From Azospirillum rugosum (GTDB taxonomy: Bacteria > Pseudomonadota > Alphaproteobacteria > Azospirillales > Azospirillaceae), in NCBI RefSeq assembly GCF_017876155.1, contig NZ_JAGINP010000016.1, forward strand, positions 124,001-188,000: a DNA stretch of 64,000 nt, read 5' to 3'. Shown one piece after another: positions 51,225 to 59,065 of the stretch. A model generated the notes under the pieces. The model was not told where the DNA came from, searched no databases, and saw only the letters and a list, made by a program, of their open reading frames with translations. Each line of letters starts with the position of its first letter. Position 1 is the first letter of the stretch. The translations under genes were made by a program, and so were the position numbers.

Positions 51225-51553
51225 CTCTGTTGGCGAATCGAGGGGTAACCCATTGGGAAGCCCCCTCCCTCAAGGGATCCGCGTGCTTTGCCTAAATTTT
51301 GGGCGCGCCGGAAATCGGCAACAATCAAGCATTTTCGCGGGGTCGCAGCGGATTGGTTAGGTCCCGAAGTGACAAAAGGGTGTCAATGCCGGAGTCAAGC
51401 GAAGGATGTTTCAGCCTGTGAACAACTCCGCTTGACAGGAGCGGGGTGTGCCGTCAGACGGCTGTCCATGCCCTGCGAGAGCGTGTCCCGACGGGAGAGA
51501 TTCCGGGGGTCCGGCGCCTTGCGGACGGACGGGCGTTGCGGCATCCTGCCGGC
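51225..51553. other. Intergenic region with lower GC and no recognised gene
   Basis: This 329-base gap contains AT-rich patches (TGCCTAAATTTTGGGCG, CAACAATCAAGCATTTTCGC) and two inverted CAAGCG/CGCTTG tracts around 51398-51436. It includes the promoter of the small gene at 51554. No tRNA, ORF or clear operator could be supported. Confidence 0.5.
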
Positions 51554-51787
51554 ATGTTCACGGTCAGCGAATCCGAAGCCGAAGCGATCCGCCGCGCCTT
51601 CCACGAACGCGGCGAATGGGCCGCCGTCGTGGAGCTGCGACGGCTGTTCCCGGTGTTTTCCAACAACCCCGAAGCCCTGCGCTGCGTCCGCGCCATCGCC
51701 GGATGGTCACCGCTGCCCGAAGCGGCGGCCCCCCCGGCAGAGAAGGTCACCGCGCTGCGGCGGCGTAAACCGGCAGATCCACGCTGA
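51554..51787 (+). CDS. Small conserved hypothetical protein
   Basis: 77 residues. AEAIRRAFHERGEWAAVVEL, RRLFPVFSNNPEALRCVRAI and AGWSPLP form a helical pattern found in short proteins of many Rhizobiales and Rhodospirillales. The function is unknown to me. It ends inside the C-terminal coding region of the convergent kinase gene, with 41 bases of overlap. Confidence 0.7.
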   Translation: MFTVSESEAEAIRRAFHERGEWAAVVELRRLFPVFSNNPEALRCVRAIAGWSPLPEAAAPPAEKVTALRRRKPADPR

Positions 51788-53186
51788 CCGTCGTGCCGGC
51801 CCCGGCGCGGCTGGCGATGCGCAGGACGCCGCCGTGCAGTTCCACCAGTGACCGCGCCAGCGGCAGGCCGAGCCCGGTGCCCTCGTAGCGGCGCTGCAGC
51901 CCGTTGTCGATCTGCTCGAAGGGGCGCAGCACGGCGTCGATCCGGTCTTCCGGAATGCCGATCCCGGTGTCCACCACCTCCAGCGTCACGTAGCCGCCGC
52001 GGATGCGGTGCGCGCCGACGCGCACGATGCCGCCCGGCAGGGTGAACTTCACGGCGTTCGACACGAGGTTCAGCAGGACCTGGCGCAGGGCGCGCTCGTC
52101 GCCGTTCACCGGCGTCGGCCCGGCGGGCATGTCCTCGGCCAGCGTCACACCGCCTTCCCGCGCGCGGGGCGCCAGGGTTCGCAGGGTGGCCCGCACCACC
52201 GCGCCGAGGTCCACCGCCTCGCGCTCCAGCACGTAGCGGCCGGCCTCCACCTTGGCGAGGTCGAGCACGTCGTTGACGATGGACAGCAGGTGCGCGCCGC
52301 TGTCGTGGATGTCCGCCCCGTATTCCAGGTAGCTCGCGTCGCCCACCGGGCCGTGCGCCTGGTCGCGGATCATCGCCGAAAAGCCGATGATCGCGTTCAG
52401 CGGCGTGCGCAACTCGTGGCTCATGCCGGCGAGGAACTGGCTCTTGGCGACGCTGGCGCGTTCGGCCGCGTCGCGCGCGTCCTCCAGCGCGCGGGCGACG
52501 CGCCGCCGGTCGGCCAGCGCGCGCAGGACGAGCTGGATCGACAGCACCGCCAGGGCGGCCACCAGCACCAGGATGCCGACCATGCCGTCCTGGAAGCGGT
52601 CCAGCGCCGCCCCCTGCCCCTTCAGCACGCGCACCGCCCGGTCCTGCGCGGCGTCCAGCAGCGGGATCACGTCGAGAATGGCGTCGTTGACCCGCCGGTC
52701 GCACAGGCGCAGCACCAGCGGCGACGTCGGCGGCAGGCCGTGGATGCCCGATTCGAGCCAGCCGCGCACGTCGATCAGCACCGGGTTGACGATGGCGTGC
52801 ACCGCCGACGCGCCGACCATGTCGTCGAAGGCGTGGCTGCTGCGCATGCGGGACAGCCAGGATTCCGCCGTGGCCAGATGGTCCAGGATGTGGGCGATGT
52901 CGAGGTTGATCCCGCCCTCCACGGCCCGTCCGCCCATGCGCGCCGTCCGCAGGTCGAGCAGGAGCCGCTCCATCGCGTTGCTGAGGCCGGCGATCTCCCG
53001 CTCCTGCTCCATCACCGCGACCGGCAGGCCGGCCCGCACGGTGCGCAGCGTCGTCTGCACGTAGCCGACGACCCCGATCGACAGCGAGATCACCACGGCG
53101 ACCAGCATGAAGGCGACGGCGCGGCCGTGCCCGGCCTCCTCCTCCAGTCCGGGCACCGGCTCGCGCGGCGCGGCGGCATCCTTCAT
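51747..53186 (-). CDS. Membrane sensor histidine kinase coupled to a TAXI binding protein
   Basis: 479 residues. Membrane segments at about 24-44 and 201-222 enclose a helical periplasmic domain. HisKA with H257 in GMSHELRTPLNAIIG and HATPase with NLVSNAVKF, DTGIGIPEDRI and GTGLGLPLARSL follow. There is no receiver domain. Its ATG overlaps the stop of the upstream TAXI gene by 4 bases, so the binding protein and kinase are made together. The binding protein may present a ligand to the kinase. No response regulator is adjacent. Confidence 0.9.
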   Translation of the reverse strand: MKDAAAPREPVPGLEEEAGHGRAVAFMLVAVVISLSIGVVGYVQTTLRTVRAGLPVAVMEQEREIAGLSNAMERLLLDLRTARMGGRAVEGGINLDIAHILDHLATAESWLSRMRSSHAFDDMVGASAVHAIVNPVLIDVRGWLESGIHGLPPTSPLVLRLCDRRVNDAILDVIPLLDAAQDRAVRVLKGQGAALDRFQDGMVGILVLVAALAVLSIQLVLRALADRRRVARALEDARDAAERASVAKSQFLAGMSHELRTPLNAIIGFSAMIRDQAHGPVGDASYLEYGADIHDSGAHLLSIVNDVLDLAKVEAGRYVLEREAVDLGAVVRATLRTLAPRAREGGVTLAEDMPAGPTPVNGDERALRQVLLNLVSNAVKFTLPGGIVRVGAHRIRGGYVTLEVVDTGIGIPEDRIDAVLRPFEQIDNGLQRRYEGTGLGLPLARSLVELHGGVLRIASRAGAGTTVSVDLPVYAAAAR

Positions 53187-54226
53187 CGGATCAGCCCCTG
53201 CTCGCGGTAGAAGCGCTCCGCACCCGGGTGCAGCGGGATGGAAACGCCGTCGAGCGCGCGCTCGGGCCGGATCTGGGCGCCCTTGGGATGCCCCTTCGCC
53301 AGGATGCCGAGCGTGCGCTCCGACCACAGGGTGCGCGTCAGCCGGTAGACCAGCGAGTCGTCAAGGTCGGCGCGCACCAGAAGCTGGGCGCCGACGGCGA
53401 TGGTCGGCGTGTCCGGCACGCCGGGGTAGGTGCCCGCGGGAATGACCATCCGGCTGTAGAAGGGCAGCCGCCCGAGCAGCCCGTCCACCTCCGGCCCGTC
53501 GATGGGAACGAGCGCGACCGCCTGGCGGCTGGCGGCCTCCTGCAGGATGCCCATGGGGGCGCCGGCAACGATGAAGAAGGCGTCGAGCATCCCGTTCCGC
53601 ATGCGCGCCAGCGCGAAATCGGGCTTCACGAACTCCGGCTTGAGGTCACGCTCCGACAGGCCGTGGGCGGCCAGCAGTTCGCGCACGTCGCCGAGCGTGC
53701 CGGAGCCGGGCTCGTCCAGCGACACGCGCTGGCCGCGCAGGTCGGCGACCGACCGGATCCCCGCCGCGGGGCGGGCGACCAGATGCAGGCTTTCCCGGTA
53801 GAGCGTGGCGACGGCGCGCAGGGAGGTGGCGGGGGCGGCGCCCTGGAACCGTCCGGTGCCGCGGAAGGCCCATTCCGCGATGTTGGACTGGGCCAGCGCC
53901 ATCTCCACTTGGCCGCGCTGCATCGCCTCGACGTTCGCGACGGAGCCGTTGGAGGTCTGCGACACGATCAGCAGGTCCGGCAACCGGCTGCGGGACGGGC
54001 CGCCGCCCCCGCCCGGCGCCGACCCGCTGAGCACGGTCAGCGCCTCGGCGATCAGGGCGCCGATGGGGTGGTAGGTGCCGCCGACCCCGCCGGTGGCAAA
54101 ACGCAGGACCTGCGGTTCCGCCGGCGAAGGCGCGTGCGCGGACGCGGCGGTCGCGCCCGGCAGCCCGAACAGGACCAGCGCCGCGACCCCCAACCACCCC
54201 CACAAGAACCGGACAAGCCCGCGCAC
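53183..54226 (-). CDS. TAXI-family solute-binding protein
   Basis: 347 residues with a signal peptide ending near ATAASAHAP. LRFATGGVGGTYHPIGALIA is the TAXI signature; VEMALAQSNIAEWAF, GQRVSLDEPGSGTLGDVREL and DAFFIVAGAPMGILQEAA follow. TAXI proteins normally feed fused TRAP permeases. No permease gene is here; the partner gene is a sensor kinase, which suggests a sensing role. A permease of that type does lie at the window end (63348). Confidence 0.92.
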   Translation of the reverse strand: MRGLVRFLWGWLGVAALVLFGLPGATAASAHAPSPAEPQVLRFATGGVGGTYHPIGALIAEALTVLSGSAPGGGGGPSRSRLPDLLIVSQTSNGSVANVEAMQRGQVEMALAQSNIAEWAFRGTGRFQGAAPATSLRAVATLYRESLHLVARPAAGIRSVADLRGQRVSLDEPGSGTLGDVRELLAAHGLSERDLKPEFVKPDFALARMRNGMLDAFFIVAGAPMGILQEAASRQAVALVPIDGPEVDGLLGRLPFYSRMVIPAGTYPGVPDTPTIAVGAQLLVRADLDDSLVYRLTRTLWSERTLGILAKGHPKGAQIRPERALDGVSIPLHPGAERFYREQGLIR

Positions 54227-54310
54227 CCGCTCCTCCCGATGTTGCGGTTTCGGGACAAGCGTTAATGACCAAGCGTGAACGTATGGTTAGGATCGCGCCC
54301 ACGGGCGCTT

Positions 54311-54487
54311 AAAGCGGATTGCGATCCGCTTTGGACCGCGACTGCGGTCCCGGCCGCCCGTGCGGCCGAAGCCCGGCCTCTCGCGGGAACGAAGTTCCCG
54401 CTGGCGGCAGGCGGATGCCATAGGCATCCGCTGAGAGCCGGCAAATGAGGCCATATGAACCTAAAGCGAATGAAAATTCGCTTTAGG
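54311..54487. repeat. Six consecutive palindromes, structured intergenic element
   Basis: Hairpins: 54311-54332 AAAGCGGAT/ATCCGCTTT; 54333-54350 GGACCGC/GCGGTCC; 54351-54368 CGGCCGC/GCGGCCG; 54383-54401 GCGGGAAC/GTTCCCGC; 54411-54431 GCGGATGCC/GGCATCCGC; 54460-54487 CCTAAAGCGAAT/ATTCGCTTTAGG with loop GAAA. All arms are perfect. The fourth and fifth are enclosed by CCGGCCTCTC and GAGAGCCGG, with an outer GGCCTC/GAGGCC pair, so a branched fold is possible. The first and last stems resemble each other. The last stem overlaps the mscS stop codon by a few bases. Confidence 0.9.
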
Positions 54488-57086
54488 AGACCGCCTTCGG
54501 TTCCTTTTCGGTGAGGGGGACGACGTTGCCCGCGTCGGACACCACCTCCAGCAGCGGGCCGGCGGATACCCGATCGGCCAGCAGGGTCTCCAGCATCGCC
54601 TCGACCTTGGGCATGTGGACGACGCGCTGGTCGAAGGGCATCTGGATGCCCTGGTCGCGGAACTGCTCGATGATGCGCATGCGCAACTCGTTGCGCACCG
54701 GCAGGATGTGGTCGGTGTTGGCGACGAAGGCGCGCAGTTCGAACTCCAGCCCGCTCGGCCCGAAGTCGCGGAACATCACCACCGGCTCCGGGTTGCGCAG
54801 CACCAGGTTGTGCCCCAGCGCGATCTTCAGCAGGAGCGCGTCGACCAGCCGGACGTCCGAGTCGTAGGTGACGCGCACCTTGATCTCGATGCGGGTGGTC
54901 TTGTCCTTCAGCGTCCAGTTCACCACCGCCTTGGAGATGAACTCCGAGTTCGGGATGATGACGGAGGCGCGCTGGAAGGTCTGGATCTCCGTCGCGCGCA
55001 CGCTGATGCGGCGCACCGTGCCCTCCAGCCCGTTCACCACCACCCAGTCGCCCACCTTCACCGGCCGCTCCACCAACATGATCAGGCCGGAGATGAAGTT
55101 GCTGACCACGTTCTGCAGGCCGAAACCGATACCGACCGACAGCGCGCTGGCGATCATGGCGAGGCTGGACAGGTCGAGCCCCAGCGAGCCGACCGACATC
55201 AGCACCGCCATGGTCGTGCCGAGGTAGCCGACGCCGGTGCGGATGGAGTTGCGCACCCCCTCGTCGATGGCGACGCGGCGCAGCACCCGCTCGTCCAGCT
55301 GGCGCTGCACGAAGCGCGTCACCGCGATGACCACGCCCAGCACCAGGAAGGCCGACATGATGTCGCCCGGCACGATGCGCACGCCGCCCACCGTGACGCC
55401 GCCGAGGAAGCCGTCGGCGACGCCCTTCATCTCGGTCACGGTCATGCCGGTCAGCGGCAGCACGAAGAAGGCCGCGACGGCAAGCAGGCCGAGGTCGATC
55501 GCCGCGCGGCCGGCGTGGCCGACCAGGCGCCGGCCGCGGTCGGTGACGACGACCATGTCGCGCACCTCCGCCATCTGGCCGCTGTCGCGCTCCAGCACCA
55601 CGCACAGCAGCTCGCGCAGGACGCCGCGCGCCACCAGCAGGACGCCGCCGATGATGATCGTCGTCAGCATCAGCTTCGACGCGTAGACCGCCAGCGTCAG
55701 GTAGCCGGCGGCGGAGGCGGCGAGCGACAGCAGCGCCACCGCGCCGATCAGCAGCCGCAGGCGCAGCCAGACGACACGCGGCTTGGCCGGCTCCGCAGGG
55801 GACTCCGGGGCCGGAAGCGTGACGTCGGGGGCGTCGGGCGGGCAGCCGCAGTCGGTCTCCGCGGCCGGTTCCGCGGCGGCGATCCACAGCCGGTGGGGCA
55901 GCAGCGACAGCAGCGACAGGGCGATCAGCGCCATCGTGCCGAAGCCGACGACCGCGCGCATCTCCGGCGGGGTGAACAGGCCTTCCGACAGGCCGATGCC
56001 CGTGCCGGCGAGCGCCAGCCCAACGGCGGCGAGCGCGATCCGCCGCACCAGCCGGCGGGCGCTGGCCGGGTCGAGGTCGGCCAGCTGCCAGGCGGGATGG
56101 TCGGGCGCCAGCGTCGCGCGCGCCACGCCGGTCACCAGGAAGAAGGCGGTCAGCCCGCCGGACACGCCGAGGATCAGGGTGGTCAGCGGCCCCGCGTCGT
56201 AGACGTCGCGCAGCAGCCCGACGAGCGAGCCGGACAGCGCCACCGTCGGGACCACCGGCATCAGGCAGCGAGCGATGGCCTCCACCGCCATGGCCACGAC
56301 GCGCTGGCGGTAGCCGGGCCGCTCCCCCCCATCTCCGGGCATATCCCGGTGGCCGTAGCGGCGCAGCAGGGCCCGGCGCACCGGCCAAGCGATGAAGAAC
56401 AGGAAGGCCGCCAGGACGCCGAGCCCGAGGAAGCGCTCCCGCCATTCGCCCTCGTCCAGCACGATGGTGAAGGCGCGGGCGACGCGCTCCTGCATGTAGG
56501 CGACCTGCTCCGGCAGGGCGGCCCAGACGCTGGGCAGCAGCGGCACGGGTCCGCGCTTGACCAACTGTTCGGTCAACTGGGTCATGCGCTGGTCGGCGGC
56601 GGTGCGCAGAAGGATGTCGACGCGGGTGACGATCAGGTCCGCCTGCTTGCCGCGCCCCTCCAGCTCCGCGATGGTCTGGGTCAGGCGCTTGCGTTCCGCG
56701 GCGACGCCGGCCTCCTCCGCCGGGGCGCCCTGGGCCGGCGGCGGACCCAGCGCGTCGAGCATCCGCTGCGCGGTCTCGCGCTGGGCCCCGGCCGCGGCAC
56801 CGGCCTCGCGCGCGTCGTGCTGCACCGTGGTCAGACCGGCGCGCAGGGCCTCGTATTCCGTGTTCACCAGGTCGCCGACGGCGACGCGGTTCGCCGCCTT
56901 GTTCAGGGCGTCCTGCCATTGCCCCAGCCGCGCCTTGAAGTCCGCGGCCTCGGCCTGGGCCGGGGCGGCCGGCTGGGCCTGCGCGGCGGCGGGCGCCAGG
57001 GATCCGGACAGCAGCAGGCCGACGACCAGAGCGGGCGGAACCAGAGCGGTCAGGATGCGGCGGATGAGGCGGGGGAAGGCGAACAT
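54483..57086 (-). CDS. Large mechanosensitive channel (DUF3772 / MscS type)
   Basis: 867 residues from MFAFPRLIRR at 57086; an earlier ATG at 57167 is possible. The signal peptide ends near PAAAQAQ. A periplasmic DUF3772-like helical region (about 55-195) is followed by about ten membrane helices and the MscS pore and beta domain: SVGIGFGLQNVVSNFISGLI, RPVKVGDWVVVNGLEGTVRR and IIPNSEFISKAVVNW. It should release solutes on hypo-osmotic shock. The periplasmic domain suggests control by the cell envelope. Its transcript would end in the six-hairpin element. Confidence 0.92.
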   Translation of the reverse strand: MFAFPRLIRRILTALVPPALVVGLLLSGSLAPAAAQAQPAAPAQAEAADFKARLGQWQDALNKAANRVAVGDLVNTEYEALRAGLTTVQHDAREAGAAAGAQRETAQRMLDALGPPPAQGAPAEEAGVAAERKRLTQTIAELEGRGKQADLIVTRVDILLRTAADQRMTQLTEQLVKRGPVPLLPSVWAALPEQVAYMQERVARAFTIVLDEGEWRERFLGLGVLAAFLFFIAWPVRRALLRRYGHRDMPGDGGERPGYRQRVVAMAVEAIARCLMPVVPTVALSGSLVGLLRDVYDAGPLTTLILGVSGGLTAFFLVTGVARATLAPDHPAWQLADLDPASARRLVRRIALAAVGLALAGTGIGLSEGLFTPPEMRAVVGFGTMALIALSLLSLLPHRLWIAAAEPAAETDCGCPPDAPDVTLPAPESPAEPAKPRVVWLRLRLLIGAVALLSLAASAAGYLTLAVYASKLMLTTIIIGGVLLVARGVLRELLCVVLERDSGQMAEVRDMVVVTDRGRRLVGHAGRAAIDLGLLAVAAFFVLPLTGMTVTEMKGVADGFLGGVTVGGVRIVPGDIMSAFLVLGVVIAVTRFVQRQLDERVLRRVAIDEGVRNSIRTGVGYLGTTMAVLMSVGSLGLDLSSLAMIASALSVGIGFGLQNVVSNFISGLIMLVERPVKVGDWVVVNGLEGTVRRISVRATEIQTFQRASVIIPNSEFISKAVVNWTLKDKTTRIEIKVRVTYDSDVRLVDALLLKIALGHNLVLRNPEPVVMFRDFGPSGLEFELRAFVANTDHILPVRNELRMRIIEQFRDQGIQMPFDQRVVHMPKVEAMLETLLADRVSAGPLLEVVSDAGNVVPLTEKEPKAVS

Positions 57087-57438
57087 GGCGGTCCGGAGTC
57101 TCTCGTCTGCGGAATCGGCGCTGGTGGATCGGCGCTGGGGAACGGCGTCCGGACCGGCGCCGGCCAACTCCTACCCTGTCCCGGGCGGCGGCAAAAGGGG
57201 CTACCGGCGTGTCACCGCGATGTGACAGGACGCCTGTCCCAAGATTCGCCGAAGGTCCCGGCCGGTCCGAAGACTTCGGACCCAGCGCCGCGTCGCCTTT
57301 CCACAGTCTTTATGGAAACCGGTGGAGCGGCACCCATCCAAAAGGTATAGGCGACTGTTCTACTGAGGATTGGTCATGGCATCGGGCTGCGGATTGGTGG
57401 TAGTAGAACGGTGTCTCTGCACCACGTCCGCTCCCACC
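57087..57438. other. Divergent promoter region, no recognised gene
   Basis: This 352-base gap lies between the mscS start and the small gene at 57439. It holds GTGTCACCGCGATGTGACA, an imperfect dyad, at about 57209-57227, and a less GC-rich stretch at 57300-57400. An in-frame ATG at 57376 with GAGG upstream could extend the next gene by 21 residues. Confidence 0.45.
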
Positions 57439-57621
57439 ATGACCGGTTTGACCGATATTGACCGAACCTTGCTCCGCACGGCTCTGAAAGCGGCCAAGCG
57501 TCACGACGCACCGTCCGTCGGCATGCCGACGGCCACGCTGGAACGCCTGCTGGCCTATCTGGCCGTTCTGGAAGGCCACCAGACCCAGGCCTCCGCCGGC
57601 GCCGAGAACGGTTCGGACTGA
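57439..57621 (+). CDS. Small helical protein of unknown function
   Basis: 60 residues: MTGLTDIDRTLLRTALKAAK, RHDAPSVGMPTATLERLLAY and LAVLEGHQTQ. It looks like two amphipathic helices. Third-position GC is high from this ATG on but low in the 21 codons before it, which favours this start over ATG 57376, although 57376 has the better ribosome site. No family recognised. Confidence 0.6.
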   Translation: MTGLTDIDRTLLRTALKAAKRHDAPSVGMPTATLERLLAYLAVLEGHQTQASAGAENGSD

Positions 57622-57787
57622 TCCCGCCCCCCGCCTTTGCGGGGCACAGAGGAAATCCGCCCGCAAGCGCATACTGCTATATGCATGCGGACCTTGTGAC
57701 AACGCCGCCGCTCCGCAACCTTTACTCGACGACGCAAGGCCAAAGCATTAATGCTTTGGAACCTACTCCTTTCGAGAGACTCCTGCG

Positions 57788-57979
57788 GTGTGCCGGTTTG
57801 CGACCAACGACTGCGGCTTCGCCTGCCGCGCCATACAACGTGTGCGTGCCCACAGCCGCGGCCCTGTTGGGCTGGACGCGCGCGCGTACCTGATCCGGGT
57901 CGAGCGCCGGCTGATCGAATTCCATTGCAGCGCCCCCGGCGGCGTGCCGGCCCCGGACGTGGAGCGTGCCGCCGAGTGA
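57788..57979 (+). CDS. Possible small protein, GTG start
   Basis: 63 residues with four cysteines (CRFATNDCGFACRAIQRV at the start, FHC near the end) and a DARAYLIRVERRLIEFHC strand-helix stretch. Strong third-position GC through the frame supports coding. There is no clear ribosome site, and an antisense frame (57722-57925) is also open. Cysteine spacing could bind a metal. Weakly supported. Confidence 0.4.
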   Translation: MCRFATNDCGFACRAIQRVRAHSRGPVGLDARAYLIRVERRLIEFHCSAPGGVPAPDVERAAE

Positions 57980-57987
57980 GCGCGGCC

Positions 57988-58236
57988 TCAGGACCGACGG
58001 TCGGACGGGGCGTCGCGCGGGTCCCCGCCGCGGTCATTCCCACGGCCTGAACCGCCGTGGTCCGTCGCCCGGTCGTCGGACGCTTCCTCCCGCTCCCGCT
58101 GGCGCTGCCACTGGTCGAACTTCTCCGGGTCGGTGACGAGGTCGATGACGGACGGCTTCGGGGCGCGGTCTCCGTGGCTGTCTGGGCGGCCGTCTGGGCG
58201 GCCGTCTGGGCGATTGTCTGGGCGATTGTCCGGCAT
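57988..58236 (-). CDS. Small charged protein with N-terminal tetrapeptide repeats
   Basis: 82 residues from ATG 58236, which has GGAGG 6 bases upstream. It begins with PDNR-PDNR-PDGR-PDGR repeats encoded by a 12-bp tandem repeat. A middle helix KPSVIDLVTDPEKFDQWQRQ and REREEASDD follows, then a Gly/Asp/Arg tail. It is highly charged and probably disordered outside the helix. No function recognised. Confidence 0.6.
   Translation of the reverse strand: MPDNRPDNRPDGRPDGRPDSHGDRAPKPSVIDLVTDPEKFDQWQRQREREEASDDRATDHGGSGRGNDRGGDPRDAPSDRRS
58180..58227. repeat. 12-bp tandem repeat, four copies, in a coding region
   Basis: GTCTGGGCGGCC occurs twice and then GTCTGGGCGATT twice. A fifth unit begins with GTC. 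It encodes the PDGR/PDNR repeats on the minus strand. The 12-bp length keeps the reading frame when copy number changes. Confidence 0.9.
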
Positions 58237-58400
58237 GGACGCCTCCATGGATGCTGCCCCCCTTAACAGTCCAGACGCCCGGATGCCTCACCTCGTTCGG
58301 CGAGCGCGCCGTACCACCTCGGGCCGTCCGGATTTTGACACAGCACGGGCGCCGTCAAACGCATAGCCTGCTTCGACAAGCAAGCACTTCGGGGGGCAAC

Positions 58401-58589
58401 ATGCTGCGGTTGGGAACGCGCGTGAGAATGGCGGGCCAGGATGGGCTCGTCGTCGCCCGGACCCTGGCCGGCACCCCGGCCTACGACCTGCGGCTTGCCG
58501 ACGGCCGCGTCGTGAAATACGCTGCCGAGTCCGATTTCGAGGTGGTCGAATCGGACGCTCCCGCCCGCCCTGCCCGCCCCCGCGACTGA
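58401..58589 (+). CDS. Small SH3-like hypothetical protein
   Basis: 62 residues. LRLGTRVRMAGQDGLVVART, AYDLRLADGRVVKYAAESDF looks like a small five-stranded beta-barrel of the KOW/SH3 kind. GGGGGG precedes the ATG. A short Pro/Ala/Arg tail ends the protein. Possibly a nucleic-acid or protein-interaction module; function unknown. Confidence 0.7.
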   Translation: MLRLGTRVRMAGQDGLVVARTLAGTPAYDLRLADGRVVKYAAESDFEVVESDAPARPARPRD

Positions 58590-58682
58590 CGCCGGCCAAA
58601 ACGCCGCCGTTCTAAAGCCGCTTGGCCCCAATCGGCGCCGCGCGCACTTCCCCCGATTCCGAAACAGACACGCGACGTCCGA

Positions 58683-59021
58683 ATGACCCGTGACGACTTC
58701 CCCTTTTCGCTCCAGCCCTACGCGATGCCGGACGGCGGCGACGCCACCGCCGATGTCGAGGGGTGGAGCCTTGTCCTGCTCCGTGCCGCCGACGAGGCGG
58801 AGCGCGTCTGGTTCCGCAACCACGGTTTCGCCATGCAAGGCCGCGTCTGGGTCCGCAAGGCGCCCGCGGTCCGCAAGCCGGATGCCCCGACCGACGCCCC
58901 CAAGGACTCCCTGGGGGGCACCGACCTGGACACCGATCCCGCGCCCGCCAACCCGACGCCTGCTGACCCAACGCCTGCTGACCCGACGCCCGCCGACCCG
59001 ACGCCCGGCGTCGCCGCCTGA
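58683..59021 (+). CDS. Hypothetical protein with PTPAD repeats
   Basis: 112 residues. An N-terminal part of about 65 residues contains GWSLVLLRAADEAERVWFRN and GFAMQGRVWVRK, apparently a compact alpha/beta fold. The C-terminal third is a proline-rich repeat (NPTPADPTPADPTPADPTPG) encoded by a 15-bp tandem repeat. It lies 44 bases ahead of the 59066 gene in the same direction, so the two may be an operon. Confidence 0.65.
   Translation: MTRDDFPFSLQPYAMPDGGDATADVEGWSLVLLRAADEAERVWFRNHGFAMQGRVWVRKAPAVRKPDAPTDAPKDSLGGTDLDTDPAPANPTPADPTPADPTPADPTPGVAA
58951..59005. repeat. 15-bp tandem repeat, about 3.7 copies, in a coding region
   Basis: Units ACCCGACGCCTGCTG, ACCCAACGCCTGCTG, ACCCGACGCCCGCCG and a partial ACCCGACGCC. 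It encodes the PTPAD repeats. Unit length is a multiple of three, so length change would be tolerated. Confidence 0.9.
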
Positions 59022-59065
59022 CACTCCCTTCCCCTGGGCTGGCGACGCCCACGACCGTGATCCCC

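Noticed and set aside
54311..54487. Six-hairpin block as an integron attC array
   Set aside because: There are no gene cassettes, no intI, and the stems lack attC core sites. Left as an unexplained structured element.
54615..57350. 911-residue open frame on the plus strand
   Set aside because: Antisense to the MscS-type gene, with low-complexity composition and no motif.
57722..57925. 67-residue minus-strand frame
   Set aside because: Overlaps the plus-strand frame at 57788, which has stronger third-position GC bias; no ribosome site.
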